A stretch of 64,000 nt of DNA from Tolypeutes matacus (GCA_026826555.1 JAKSZT010053883.1:24716355-24780354), one strand, 5' to 3'. Counted from the first letter of the stretch, positions 12,661-30,104 are shown. The notes: generated by a model from the sequence alone, not told the origin. Translations and numbers: made by a program.

Positions 12661-12800
12661 TTACATGTATCCATTACATTTAATTGAGAAATGTATATAT
12701 TTATTCATCTGTGTTTACTTTTTAGTTTTTAATTGCTTATGTTTTCAATTATTAAATGTACAAAATAAAAGTAAAAAATATATATATATATATATATATG
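12660..12800 (+). mobile_element. L1 3' UTR and TA microsatellite
   Basis: Contains ACATTTAATTGAGAAATGTA and AATTATTAAATGTACAAAAT, repeated nearly unchanged at 15,853-15,970 and on the minus strand at 37,440-37,560, so it is the 3' end of this L1 subfamily. It finishes in a (TA)n run at about 12,777-12,799. Confidence 0.85.
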
Positions 12801-12903
12801 CCCTGGTGACATAATTTATTCATTCTTCATTTCTGAGGTACATACTATTTGCCAGGTATTAAAAAAATACAAATCTAAGCACCTTTTAAAATATACATAT
12901 ATA

Positions 12904-12998
12904 GGGGTCGGATGTGGCTCAACTGGTTGGGTGTCCGTCTCTCATATGGAGAGACCCGGGTTCAATCCCCGGGACCTCCCGGGGGAAAAAAAAAAAAA
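12904..12998 (+). mobile_element. tRNA SINE monomer (B-type head)
   Basis: GGTCGGATGTGGCTCAACTG, GGGTTCAATCCCCGGGACC, then straight into an A-run and TA repeat with no body. Followed by (TA)n at 12,999-13,040. Confidence 0.9.
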
Positions 12999-13278
12999 AA
13001 TTTATATATATATATATAAAAAATACTATATATATATTTTTTGATGGACAAATTTACTTATTCTTCTACACTGGCTTTAAAGGTTTAAATTTACATAAAG
13101 AAAACATGCAAAATTAAAAAAAATAAAAATAAAAAAATACAGTAAAAAGCTGAAATATTAATCAAGGAGAACTAATCAAAGTGCACGAGTGTCACTAAAG
13201 CATTTTTTTTAAATTCCATGAGCTGTGTCTCATCACTAGGAATTTTGATTCAAGGGGTCTGGACTTAGGCCCAATAAT

Positions 13279-13566
13279 CTATTGAAACAGCTTCTTAGCA
13301 CCCAATGGTGAAGGAAAAAATAAACATTCAACCACAATACAAGGAGTTAAAGCTTCAATAAAGTGTATACCAAATATAATGGCAGCACCAAAGGAAAGCA
13401 CCCAATCTTGTAGAAAAGAATGAGTAAAGAACAAAGCTCCCCAGAGATGCATGTACTTGCATGTACTTTCAAGTTGCTGAAACTTGAAAGATGAGGAGGT
13501 AGCCAGGTGGGTGTAGAGGTAAAGGGACTCCAAGCAGTGGAGGCTCCATGAATAAAAACAGTACAA
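13279..13566. other. Unassigned block between repeats
   Basis: Two overlapping open frames on the minus strand (95 and 79 codons) cover this block. One reads DWVLSFGAAIIFGIHFIEAL. I do not recognise either. The block ends where L1 sequence starts at about 13,567. Could be an old repeat or a retrocopy fragment; no duplication was seen. Confidence 0.3.
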
Positions 13567-13669
13567 CTGTCAAAGGATATTATCAAGAAAGTGAAAAGAC
13601 AACCTATAGAATGGGAGAAAATATTTAGAAACCATGTAAGATTTATCTGAGTTTAATAACTAGAATATA

Positions 13670-13858
13670 GGGAAGCGGCTGTGGCTCAATCAGTAGGGCT
13701 CCCGTTTACCATATGGGAGGCCCTGGGTTCGGTTCCCGGGGCCTCCTGGTGAGGGTGAGCCCGCCCGCACGGCGTGGTTGGCTGACCCAGTGAGCACAGG
13801 CAGCAAGGGGGGGATAAATGAATAAATAAATAAAATCTTTAAAAAAAAAAAAAAAAAA
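13670..13858 (+). mobile_element. DAS-type tRNA SINE, copy A4
   Basis: Full-length, (ATAA)n plus poly(A) tail. Perfect 12-bp duplication AACTAGAATATA at 13,658-13,669 and 13,859-13,870. Confidence 0.95.
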
Positions 13859-13975
13859 AACTAGAATATATAAAGAATATATAAAGGAATGAAGTTCTGA
13901 TGCATTCTAAAACATGGATGAACCCTGGAAACATCATGTTGAGTGAAATAAACCAGACACAAAAGGACAGATATT

Positions 13976-14162
13976 GGGAAGCGGCTGTGGCTCAGTCAGT
14001 AGGGCTCCCGTTTACCATATGGGAGGCCCCGGGTTCGGTTCCCGGGGCCTCCTGGTGAGGGCAGGCCCGCCCGCGCGGCGTGGTTGGCTGACCCAGCGAG
14101 CACAAGCAGCAAGGGGGGGATAGATGAATAAATAAATAAAATCTTAAAAAAAAAAAAAAAAA
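13976..14162 (+). mobile_element. DAS-type tRNA SINE, copy A5
   Basis: Full-length. Perfect 15-bp duplication AAAAGGACAGATATT at 13,961-13,975 and 14,163-14,177, only 117 bp from the end of copy A4. Confidence 0.95.
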
Positions 14163-14449
14163 AAAAGGACAGATATTGTATGCCCTCACTTACTAGAAAT
14201 AATTAGAATACGTAAATTTAGAGACAGAAAGCAGAAGAGTGGTTACGAGGGGCTAGGGCAAGGAAAAATGGCAATTTATTGCATAATGGGTATGAGTTTG
14301 TTTGGAATGATGAAAATGCTCTGAAAATAGTGAAGGTTACACAACATTGTAATTGTCACAGAATTGCACACTTAAAATATTTAAATGATATTTGTTGTGT
14401 ATCTTTTACCACAATAAAATTAATTTTGTTAAAAAAAAAAATAACACAA

Positions 14450-15230
14450 GTATGTTGAGGAACTTCATGAACAAAAAACAGCTTGTATGTTCAGAAAGTT
14501 ACAAATACTTCAGTATAGCTGAAATGCGGTGCCAATAAAGAGGACTAGAAAGGTAAAATGGGCAAAACATGAAAGACCTATTATGCCATGCTAAGCAACT
14601 TGGAAGTTATCCTAAAAGCAATAGTAAAACAAACAAAATTTTTAGGCAAGGATGAAATATAATCAGATTTCTGTCTTTAGAAATATCAATTTGGCTATGG
14701 CATAGGAGATAAATAGAAAAAAAGAGTGGATACAAGAAATCCAGTTAGAAGACTACTGTAAATGTCCAGGCAATAAATATGACCCTTTCAAATAAGGCTA
14801 TATTTGAAACTGTTTGAGGCATGAGGCAGGAATCTAGTATAACTCCTAGGTTGTCTCTAATGGAGGTGCCATTCACAGAAATAGAATATAGGGAAGGTTT
14901 TAAGCAGCAATATGCCACCTGCTGAGCATCCATTATACACCAAGTATGGGGTTCTTAAATCAAATGTGCAAATTAAACTCTTAATGGTATCCCTAAATTA
15001 TAAATGGATGAGCAGCAAGTAGGGCTTAAAAAGTGTGATGTGTGTAAGAGGCCTGTGTCTGTGTTTTAGGGAAAAGTTGACTTGTCTATGTTGAAGAATT
15101 AGTAGGTCTCCAAACAGATCAGTAAGATGGAAAGAGCATGAGCTAGACACCTTCAAAACGTATTGGCTATAAGATCTTAAAACATGGCACCTGACTTCTG
15201 ATCCTACATGTCCTTAACCATAAAATGGAA
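14450..15230. other. Old interspersed repeat and unique intron
   Basis: Phrases such as AGGAATCTAGTATAACTCCT and AATGGAGGTGCCATTCACAG resemble an ancient mammalian repeat that also seems present at 41.2-42.2 kb. I cannot name the family. No gene seen. Confidence 0.4.
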
Positions 15231-15235
15231 TCAAG

Positions 15236-15425
15236 AGAGAGGATATGGCTCAAGTAGATGAGCGCCCGCCTCCCACATGGAAGATCCCAGGTTCAGTTTC
15301 CGGTGCCTCCTGAAAAAACAACAACAACAACAAAAAAAAAAAAACAAGCAATACAAAAAATAAAACCAACTCAGAGAAGCCAATGTGGCTCAGTGGTTGC
15401 GTGCCAGCTTCCCATATATATATAT
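15236..15425 (+). mobile_element. Dimeric tRNA SINE (E type), broken
   Basis: Unit one: GAGGATATGGCTCAAGTAGA, B box GGTTCAGTTTCC. A linker AAAACCAACTCAGAGAAGCC leads to unit two, GTGGCTCAGTGGTTGCGTGC, which is cut at a TATATATATA run after CCCATA. The same linker occurs in copies at 32.9, 37.2, 47.4 and 48.3 kb. Confidence 0.8.
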
Positions 15426-15705
15426 AGCAGGGAAAGGACAAAGGGATTAAGAGGAGACTGTTAAGGGGTAAAGGAATTTTCTTTTTTGAGGAATAAGCAT
15501 TTTCATTACTTAACCATATCTCATACATATCTCAACCATAACAGCAGTTACTAAAGGCAACAGACAAATCCATGTCTGCTAAATCTTGATTGCCATGATG
15601 AATGCACAACTCTCTGATTATACCAAAAGTCAATGAATGGACACTTTAGGTAGATTGTATGGTATGTGAATATATCTCAATAAAATTGCTTTAAAAAAGA
15701 ATGTA
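15426..15705 (+). mobile_element. L1 3' UTR fragment
   Basis: ATGAATGCACAACTCTCTGA and TATATCTCAATAAAATTGC with a short A-run: the 3' end type also seen at 5,650 and 7,880. Confidence 0.7.
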
Positions 15706-15784
15706 GGGGAGCAGATGTAGCTCGGTGGTTGAGCGCCTGCTTCCCATGTACGAGGTCCTGGGTTCAATCCCTGGTACCTCCTTC
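15706..15784 (+). mobile_element. tRNA SINE monomer
   Basis: GGGGAGCAGATGTAGCTCGG, B box GGGTTCAATCCCTGG. It ends at CCTCCTT and runs straight into an L1 3' end without an A-tail. Confidence 0.9.
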
Positions 15785-16061
15785 AAATACTGTATGAATG
15801 TGTTATTATGAACCAAATATATTGTGTAACATATTGTTGGATTCAAAAAAAAAATTTATATGTCTGTATTACATTTAATTGAGAAATGTATATATTCATC
15901 TGTGTTTACTTTTTAGTTTTTAATTGTTTATATTTTCAATTATTAAATGTATAAAATAAAGTAAAAAATATATTTTAAAAAGTATATTTAAAAAAAAAAG
16001 GATGCATTATATTTGAATTGAAAAAAACACATTTTCTGAAAGCTAAAAAAAAAAAACTCTA
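15785..16061 (+). mobile_element. L1 3' end, very short
   Basis: AAATACTGTATGAATGTGTT followed by the same 3' UTR as 12,580-12,780, ending in A-runs at about 15,990. 5' truncation leaves about 200 bp. Confidence 0.85.
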
Positions 16062-16510
<449 letters not shown>

Positions 16511-17160
16511 TTAACTCACAATGTTAACTAAATGCTGCTGGTCCAAATACTGAGGCTCCTAGGCAATCTAACAAGGAAGACGAGAGAGATTCGAGATTCG
16601 TGGTCAGAAGGACATTGGAAAAGGATCTCCAGGGAATGAAAGACTCCCCAATTTGCAGGATACTTAGGCTCCCTCACAGCTTAAGACCAGTAGTTAACTT
16701 CTTCATTACAAGGTGTAAAGATTAGCTCACAGCCACTGGAGAGAAAAAATGGTAGAGATGTCAGAAGTGGGTGTCAAGATAACAATGGAAGATGGCAACA
16801 CCAAATGAAAGAAAAAAAAAGATTTAAGTAGAGTCAAAGAAAAGATTCATCAACTGAATTTTGCTTGGCTACCTAGAATTATCTCCCATAGGCTGTCAAT
16901 GTCTTGTGTGAATAGTGACATATTCTAGTGCCAAAAGACCACTAGCAAGTGAAAAAGCTCTGTAGAACTGTCCTTTAAATTCCTTTCTCCCAGAACAGAG
17001 CTTTCTACCTATCTCTGCTCCTTATAATCCAGTTCAGAAGCCACAGTTGAACCAAGGGGCCTTAAAACATTCTCCCTATTTCATCATCTATTTTATCTCA
17101 GAGCAGTTTACAGAGAAAGTAGATTTCACAATAAAAGAATAAAATAACAAGTCAAAGACC
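16511..17160 (+). other. Possible 3' UTR of the RAMAC retrocopy
   Basis: Continuous single-copy-looking sequence follows the RAMAC frame and ends in AT-rich DNA with AATAAAAGAATAAAATAAC. No SINE or L1 interrupts it. It may be the retrocopy's 3' UTR, but I could not confirm homology base by base. Confidence 0.35.
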
Positions 17161-17650
17161 AGAGACAGTAATTTTATGTATTAAACCACATGACACTTAA
17201 TATTTATATTCTTAAAGCAGGAAAAAAGATATACAGAAGGATCATAAAGAGTTTGCATATTAGTTTTTTTAAATAAACATACAAATCTCAATACCCTATC
17301 TCATCCCAAAATATTATTTTATAGTTTCTACATTTTACCTAATTTTAGATACTCAGTTTGCAGGATTTTTTAAATATTGCATACTACTCCAAGACACCTT
17401 CTCAAGCTCTTTGTGTTTTAAACTATTATTTATTATTCAATCACCAAATTCATGCTAATAATCTGGCAAGTTTCATACTTAGAAAATAAAATATTAAAAA
17501 AGTTAGCCACACATATTTTAAGCACAGTTTAAAGAGCTCACTATTAAGAGGGGAAAACTCAGCCACTAAGAAAGATTTGCCAAATCAAGCAGAAAAACCC
17601 TAATTCAAAAGGTAAAAATTAAAAACAAATTTTTTTAAAAATGTGATTGC
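17161..17650. other. Intronic sequence, no feature recognised
   Basis: AT-rich with no repeat head or coding motif. Its right edge is the left duplication of the CTSL retrocopy. Confidence 0.4.
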
Positions 17651-17809
17651 ATTTCATGAAGAGCTACGTAAAGATGGCCAAAGACCAGAACCATCACTGT
17701 GGGATCGCCACAACAGTCAGCTACCCCACTAATGTGGCCTGATGCATGGTGATAACAAAGGAGTTGAGGACTGCATATCAGAGGAATTTTATTTTTAAAC
17801 TGACCATCA

Positions 17810-18256
17810 GGGAAGTGGATGTGGCTCATGTGATTGGGCTCCCGTCTACCATATAGGAGGTCCAGGGTTCGATTCCCAGGGCCTCCTGGTGAAAAGCAAG
17901 CTGGCCCAAGTGGAGAGCTGGCCCACACGGAGTGCTGGCCTGTGCAAGAGTGCTGGCCCACACAGAGATCTGGCGCAGCAAGATGATGCAACAAAAAGAG
18001 ACACAGAAGAGAGACAATGAGAGACGCAGCAAATCAGGGAGCTGAGGTGGTGCAAGAGATTGGGCAGCCTCTCTCTACTCCAGAAGGTCCCGGGATAGGT
18101 TCCTGGTGCCTCCTAAAGAGAAGACAAGCAGACACAGAAGAACAGAGAGCAGACAGTGAGAGAGAGCAAAACAATGGGGGACAGGGGGGGATAAATAAAT
18201 AAATTTTAAAATCGGGAAAAAAAAGCTTTAAAAAATAATAATAATAATAATAATAA
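17810..18256 (+). mobile_element. Composite tRNA SINE (C type), copy C1
   Basis: Head GGGAAGTGGATGTGGCTCAT, B box GGTTCGATTCCC, then repeated GAGCTGGCCCACAC-like steps, a second tRNA-like unit (GAGGTGGTGCAAGAGATTGG, GGTCCCGGGATAGGTTCC) and an ATAAATAAAT plus (AAT)n tail. Inserted in the CTSL 3' UTR with target AACTGACCATC. Confidence 0.92.
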
Positions 18257-18268
18257 AACTGACCATCC

Positions 18269-18367
18269 AGGAGCGGGTATAGCTCACTGGTCTGAGCGCC
18301 TGCTTCCCTCGTACAAGGTCCCAGGTTCCATCCCCGGTACCTCCTTGAAAAAAAAAAAAAAAAAAAA
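18269..18367 (+). mobile_element. tRNA SINE monomer at the same target
   Basis: AGCGGGTATAGCTCACTGGT, B box GGTTCCATCCCCGG, A-tail. It entered the right-hand duplication of C1, so AACTGACCA occurs three times (17,798, 18,257 and 18,368). Confidence 0.92.
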
Positions 18368-18689
18368 AACTGACCAACACTTAATTTGTAGGATAAAATA
18401 CTTGACTCACTGAAGACCCAAGTTATGTTTTGAATTCTGTGATATTTTTACAATGGTAAAATGCTACTTTTACTTTAATTACTGCTATAAACAGCTTTGT
18501 AATACTGTTCTTGCTTATTGCTAAAACTTGAATTTTCGTTTTTTTAAACTAATGTGTAAGGTTTTAACTTTTTAAATAAAACAATTTCATGAGTAGAAAA
18601 AATATGATTGCTCATAATTATTAATAGAACTTTAAAATCCAGGCATAAAATAAATATATCTCAAGTTTGTTTTCTAAAGAGTAGTATGA

Positions 18690-18835
18690 CATGGACTTTG
18701 AAAGCAAACAGACCTGGGATAAATTTCCAAATCGCCTTCCTTCAGCATCTTACAGTTTCTTCAGCTGTACATGGAAATAATAATGAGAAACTAACGTAAA
18801 GTGCCTGGCACAATAGTTTCCTTCCATCCAACACT
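18690..18835 (+). mobile_element. MIR fragment
   Basis: GACATGGACTTTGAAAGCAA, AACAGACCTGGGATAAATTT and AAAGTGCCTGGCACAATAG are in MIR order. Diverged. Confidence 0.6.
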
Positions 18836-19134
18836 GCTTGCTGGGATATTATTCTTACTTGACTGGTTAATTGGTAAAAAGCATTCTGCCAATCAGACCT
18901 TAAACTTTGCTCCATTGTGCCAAATGGTCTTAAAAAAAAGAAAAAATAATAAAAATAAAAACTGAGTAAATAGGCACGCTAAACAGGAATAATAGACCAG
19001 TGATCCAGTAGAATGTACTGGCAAGAGGATCACTTTATATTGAGTCATTCTGTCTCTACAGTGAAGTTTGCCACAATTACTTCTCAGAACATGTAATAAT
19101 AAAAATAAAACTCAAAAATTAACTTTAGCATTAC

Positions 19135-19525
19135 TGCTTTTTGGGGACTGAATCAGGTCCCCCACAAAAGGCATGTTCAGGACCAATCCCTGGTCCTGTG
19201 GGTGTGAATCCATTTGTAAATAGGACCTCTGAAGATGTTATTAGTTAAGGTGTGCCCAAACTGAATGAGGGTGGGCCTTATTTCAATATGGCTGAAGTCC
19301 TTATAAGCAAAGCCACAGGGTACAGCCAGAAGCTGTAAGTCAATAGAACCCAGAAGAGAAAGAAGATACTGCCATTTGACTGAAAAGCCAAAGAACCCCA
19401 AAGATCACTGGCCAGCTAGAAGATACAGCCCCCAGGAGGAAGTCAGCCTTCTAGCCTCTTAATCCCTGGTTCCTGTTGTTATACCAACCCATTGTATGTA
19501 TGGTATTTGTTTTAACAGTCACTGT
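19135..19525 (+). mobile_element. MaLR-like LTR, copy 1
   Basis: GGTCCCCCACAAAAGGCATG, then AAATAGGACCTCTGAAGATG, GAATGAGGGTGGGCC and CTTATAAGCAAAGCCACAGG follow the order of mammalian MLT1/MaLR LTRs. Closely resembles the copy at 33.3-33.7 kb. No internal retroviral sequence is present. Confidence 0.75.
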
Positions 19526-19669
19526 TCTCGCAGAAGAGATTTCTGCAATTATAGAGCTCACCATTATTGGTATTCACCTCCTTATTATCAAGTTTATAAT
19601 CTAAATTTCAAGCAAAATTATGGCAAAATTCTTTACCTTAGAATGTGCTACTTTGTTGCAATGATTGTT

Positions 19670-20145
19670 TTATTTTAAACTTTTTATTTTGAAATACTTT
19701 CAAACTTACAGAACAATTACAACAAATAATACAAACTCCATACACAGAACTCCAATAAACCTCTATCTGCCCCAGACACTTGATCCACCAATTTTAACAT
19801 TTTGCCACATTTGCCATATCATTCTATCCATCTATCCATCTATCTATTTATCTATCCATTTTATGAATACTTGGGTGTAAGTTGTATACATTATGTTCTT
19901 TGAGCACAAAATATTTCCATGTACATTTCCTAAGAGCAAGGATATTTACTTAAATATCCATCTTAAGTGCAATTAAGTTCAAGAACTTTAACACTGATAT
20001 AAAGCTTACAGTCTATATTCCAATTTTTGCATATGTCCCAATAATTTCTCCTCCCTTGTTAGATTCTGTCCAGGATTATGTATTGCCTTTAACTGTCACT
20101 GTTTTGTTTTGTTTATAAGACTAAAATTATTCCTAGGGAGGTAGA
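19670..20145 (-). mobile_element. Old L1 fragment, sense to PUM1
   Basis: TTTGCCACATTTGCCATATC, TTGTATACATTATG, and AAGAGCAAGGATATTTACTT followed by GTCCAGGATTATGTATTGCC resemble old L1M untranslated sequence in reverse. A (TATC)n stretch lies at 19,826-19,858. Confidence 0.5.
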
Positions 20146-20149
20146 AGTA

Positions 20150-20530
20150 CATGTAGAGCCTGGAATAAAAAAGGCCTGATTTCAAAACCAAGTTCTACGT
20201 GATAACTAAGCTTCAATTTTCTCATATCAGAAAAGGAAATTACCTCCCTTATAGGACTGTTGTAAGGATTACATACAAGGAATATATAGCCCAGGGGTTC
20301 TTAACCTTTTTTGTTCCACAGACCCCTTTGCCAGTCAGATGAAAAACATGGTTCCTTACTAAGTCCACACTATACTGTATATTATTTAATGTATCACACC
20401 CGTACCAACACGTCCCCACAAGAATATTGTTTTTTTGAATTTCAATTAAAGCTCACAGACTGCTTGTTAAGAACCCCTGATTTGGTCCAAGCCTAGGATA
20501 TACTAAGTGCTCAATAAATAGTTCTATTAT
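20150..20530 (+). mobile_element. MIR interrupted by a hAT MITE
   Basis: Left half: GTAGAGCCTGGAATAAAAAA, TTCTCATATCAGAAAAGG and GTTGTAAGGATTACATACAA. Right half: ATACTAAGTGCTCAATAAAT. Together they form one MIR with the element at 20,292-20,479 removed. Confidence 0.65.
20292..20479. mobile_element. hAT-like MITE, copy 1
   Basis: Terminal inverted repeats CAGGGGTTCTTAAC and GTTAAGAACCCCTG, perfect over 14 bp, 188 bp long, no coding capacity. The 8-bp flanks ATATAGCC and ATTTGGTC agree at 5 of 8 positions, a decayed duplication. Same family as 29,618-29,810. Confidence 0.85.
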
Positions 20531-27899
<7,369 letters not shown>

Positions 27900-28300
27900 G
27901 AATGGCAAACCTCAAGCTTCGGGGACTCCTAACAAGGCCGGGTAGAAATGTAGAGGCGCGTCCGTGCCCTGGGCCGAGGCCTAAACCCCAGGCATTTTCC
28001 TTGCTGCCACCCGGCTCCCCACCCCCTCCCTCCTTTGATAACAATAGGGGCCTTGCTGCTGACTCCAAAACATGTACGAGGAACAGCGAGTGAGAAGCCT
28101 CAGCCAGGGCCCTGGCGGCTTTTCCAAAGCCCTGCTCACCCCACCAACCGCTCTCAAACCCCAATACGATGGGACGATCTGCTCGCTAGGGGTCCGGAGC
28201 AGCGTTTGGGGCCGGCGGGGTGCCGATACTCACCGGCGGAGCGGTAGGATGAAGATGGATTTCAGCCCCCCGATCTTCTCTCTCCGGCGCTCTCGCTCCC

Positions 28301-28309
28301 CCTTACCTT
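28301..28309 (-). other. Alternative 5' splice site in exon 1
   Basis: Minus strand AAAG|GTAAGG (junction 28,307/28,306) is a near-consensus donor 73 bp upstream of the main donor at 28,233. Using it would shorten the leader and keep only the uORF part of exon 1. Use is inferred from sequence only. Confidence 0.4.
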
Positions 28310-28324
28310 TCACTCCGACAACAT
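28310..28324 (-). other. Minimal uORF in PUM1 exon 1 (MLSE-stop)
   Basis: The ATG inside the YY1 motif opens a reading frame of four codons followed by TGA, all within exon 1. Its context is strong (GCCGCCATGT, purine at -3). Whether it is in the mRNA depends on the transcription start being to the right of 28,324. Confidence 0.5.
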
Positions 28325-28330
28325 GGCGGC
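28319..28330 (+). promoter_or_regulatory. YY1 motif at the PUM1 start region
   Basis: CAACATGGCGGC matches the YY1 consensus AANATGGCGGC. YY1 sites of this form commonly lie just downstream of the transcription start in CpG-island promoters, which fits a position inside exon 1. Binding is inferred from the motif alone. Confidence 0.7.
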
Positions 28331-28349
28331 CCACTGGGGACTGGGCTGG

Positions 28350-28368
28350 CGCGGTGCATCATGGGATA
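28350..28368 (-). promoter_or_regulatory. ZNF143 (SBS-type) motif
   Basis: Minus strand TATCCCATGATGCACCGCG fits the ZNF143/Staf core CCCANMATGCANYGCG with one mismatch (G at the M position). It lies about 20 bp upstream of the YY1 site, a usual place for ZNF143 sites relative to the start. Binding is inferred. Confidence 0.6.
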
Positions 28369-28779
28369 GGCTCTGGCCCTGGCTAGGGCGGTGAGGCAGC
28401 GGCATGTGCGGAGAAGGCAGGCGGCTCTCGAACAGGTTGCCTTGTTGCCATGCCAACCCGGGGCCTATGTGAACTTGGGAAACTCGCAGGCAACACAACT
28501 GCTGCGCGCACGAGTGCCCGCCCGCTAGACTAGAGCGCGCCGTCGGAAGCCGGAGTCGGAGTCCCGCCCGCCCGCAACCGAGCTTCCACGTTCCGCGCAG
28601 CCTGCACAGCGCAAGGCTAGGCACCCCGGGTCGGGACAGGGAGACAGAGCCAATAAGTAGTTTTAGGCGCGGCACCCGCAGCCCTTCGCTGCCTCTCAAG
28701 CTCACCCACTGACTGTAACAGCCTGCAGTGTTAGTGGACGGTGACCAGCACGACGCGAGCGTTAGAGGTGCTAGTTTCA

Positions 28780-28975
28780 GACCCCTTCGCTGCAGCTTTC
28801 TGGATCCGTGGACTTCCTGACTCCATTTCCCCATTTATAAAATGAAGAGGAAAATTTATAATGATTCCTACTTAACATAATTGCCGTGAGGATGAAGTGT
28901 AGTAATATATGTGAAAGGCTCAGTACAGGGCCTGGGACTTGTAAGCAGAACCACAACGTAATTTGCGGGGGCCCT
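28780..28975 (+). mobile_element. MIR fragment next to the promoter
   Basis: CTTCCTGACTCCATTTCCCC, TTTATAAAATGAAGAGG, GCCGTGAGGATGAAG and GGCTCAGTACAGGGCCTGGG are MIR segments, marking the right edge of the CpG island. Confidence 0.65.
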
Positions 28976-29045
28976 TTGTTCAAAAATATTTAAGAATTTC
29001 AAGACGGCGGCAGCAGAGCACTAAACCAAGCAGGATCCTGCTTGT
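28955..29045 (-). mobile_element. Old hAT-like MITE fragment
   Basis: AATTTGCGGGGGCCCTTTGT and AATTTCAAGACGGCGGCAGC then AGAGCACTAAACCAAGC match, in reverse, sequence at 62,895-62,985. Family name not certain. Confidence 0.5.
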
Positions 29046-29049
29046 CATT

Positions 29050-29900
29050 GTGTCCAATTTCAAAAATGAATAAAAACTTGGCCATTTGACGAAAGTGGCA
29101 TTTCAAATCAGTAGTATTTGATGAGATAAAGTTATTCTATCTCAAACTAAATTCAAGATGAATTGAAAACTTATTCAAACAAAACTATAAAGGACCAGAA
29201 AAAATATTTTTTTCAATTTTATCAATGGAGGTGAGAAAATGTTTATAACCATGAATTGAAATCCGTAAATAATTTAAAAATTGAGAGACTGAAAGAAACT
29301 TAAACATCTGTCCAGTAAGGGATGCCATCAACAAAGTAGAACAAATGAGAAAACAACCAAAATTATTTGCAATGCACATGGTGGACAAAATATTAAAGTT
29401 CGTGATGAATGAGGAACTACAAACACATAAATAGAAAATTACTAAAGGCCAATAAACATAAAAGATGATAACCAGCATGGATCTGTGGTTTAGGGGAGCC
29501 GGAATGGGAAGTGAGTGCTAATGGATACCTGGGTTCTTTTTAGACGGTTGAAAAAGTTCTAAGAAATATATTATAGCGGAGGTTGCACAACTTTGAATAT
29601 ACTAAAAACCTCTAAAGCAGAGGTTCTTAACCTTTTTTGTTCCATGGACCCCTTTGCCAGTCAGGCGAAAGCCACGGACTCCTTACTAAGTCCACACTAC
29701 ACTGTGTATTATTTAATAAATATATCACACCCTCACCAATATGTCCCCACAAGAGTAATGTTTTTTTGAATTTCAATTCAAGCTGACAGACCCCTTGTTA
29801 AGAACCCCTGCTCTAAAGTGTACACCTTAAATGGGTGAATTTTACAGTGTGTGAAAATATTGTAATAAAGCTGTAAAAAAATTAAAAATGAGGAAAATTT
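29050..29900 (+). mobile_element. L1 3' region, split by a hAT MITE
   Basis: ATTCAAGATGAATTGAAAAC is the ORF2 end. The 3' UTR reads GGTTGCACAACTTTGAATAT, then after the MITE CTAAAGTGTACACCTTAAAT and GTAATAAAGCTG. Many stops. Confidence 0.8.
29618..29810. mobile_element. hAT-like MITE, copy 2, with intact duplication
   Basis: Inverted repeats CAGAGGTTCTTAAC and GTTAAGAACCCCTG with one mismatch, 193 bp. Flanked by a perfect 8-bp duplication CTCTAAAG (29,610-29,617 and 29,811-29,818), the size made by hAT transposases. Non-coding. Confidence 0.93.
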
Positions 29901-30104
29901 AATAAAAATGCAACTTTGAAATATATTTTCATCTATAAAATACACTGGCAAAAATGTAAACATTGTTAACATTCTGTTTTGGAAAGTGTGTGAGAAAATT
30001 GGCATTCATACTGATTAAATTGTTAGAGCATGCATTACTTCTATTTTTAAAAATAAAAGTTTTTTTTTTTTAATGAGATATTTTTCATTTCCCAAGAACA
30101 GGGA

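Larger units (their letters stand above)
13567..14440 (+). mobile_element. L1 ORF2 end and 3' UTR with two DAS-SINEs
   Basis: ATTATCAAGAAAGTGAAAAG, then after the first SINE CATCATGTTGAGTGAAATAA, and after the second ATTGTATGCCCTCACTTACT followed by a 3' UTR ending near 14,440. A large internal part of ORF2 is missing between 13,660 and 13,900. Confidence 0.85.
17651..18597 (+). pseudogene. CTSL: Cathepsin L retrocopy, 3' end only, split by SINEs
   Basis: At 17,656-17,742 the frame reads SYVKMAKDQNHHCGIATTV then SYPTN and a stop two codons later. This is the C-terminal end of cathepsin L, a lysosomal cysteine protease. The catalytic Cys, His and Asn lie upstream in the family and are absent, so the copy cannot be active. 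The following sequence resembles the CTSL 3' UTR (GAATTCTGTGATATTT, TTTAATTACTGCTATAAA, AAATAAAAC near 18,575). Two SINEs (17,810-18,367) interrupt that UTR. The whole unit is bounded by a 14-bp direct repeat with one mismatch, AAAAATGTGATTGC at 17,637-17,650 and AAAAATATGATTGC at 18,598-18,611: a 5'-truncated L1-mediated retrocopy. Confidence 0.85.
28234..28350 (-). other. PUM1: PUM1 exon 1 (non-coding 5' UTR)
   Basis: On the minus strand this reads from GCCGCCATGTTGTCGG through GAAATCCATCTTCATCC to CCGCTCCGCCG and ends at a consensus donor, GTGAGT (28,233-28,228). It matches my recollection of the PUM1 5' UTR. No long reading frame starts here. The exact start is inferred: no TATA box is evident and the region is CpG-rich, so dispersed initiation around 28,330-28,370 is likely. 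Intron 1 then runs 24,024-28,233, about 4.2 kb. Confidence 0.85.
27900..28770 (-). promoter_or_regulatory. PUM1: PUM1 CpG-island promoter
   Basis: CpG dinucleotides are dense, especially 28,180-28,770, while the surrounding tens of kilobases are AT-rich with almost none. The island contains exon 1 and candidate ZNF143 and YY1 sites, with no TATA box, as expected for a broadly expressed housekeeping promoter. No coding exon is recognisable on the plus strand of the island, so a divergent protein gene is not supported; a short divergent non-coding transcript cannot be excluded. Confidence 0.85.

Noticed and set aside
28310..28834. 174-codon minus-strand frame in the CpG island
   Set aside because: GC-rich region makes long chance frames; it crosses the PUM1 start and shows no known domain.
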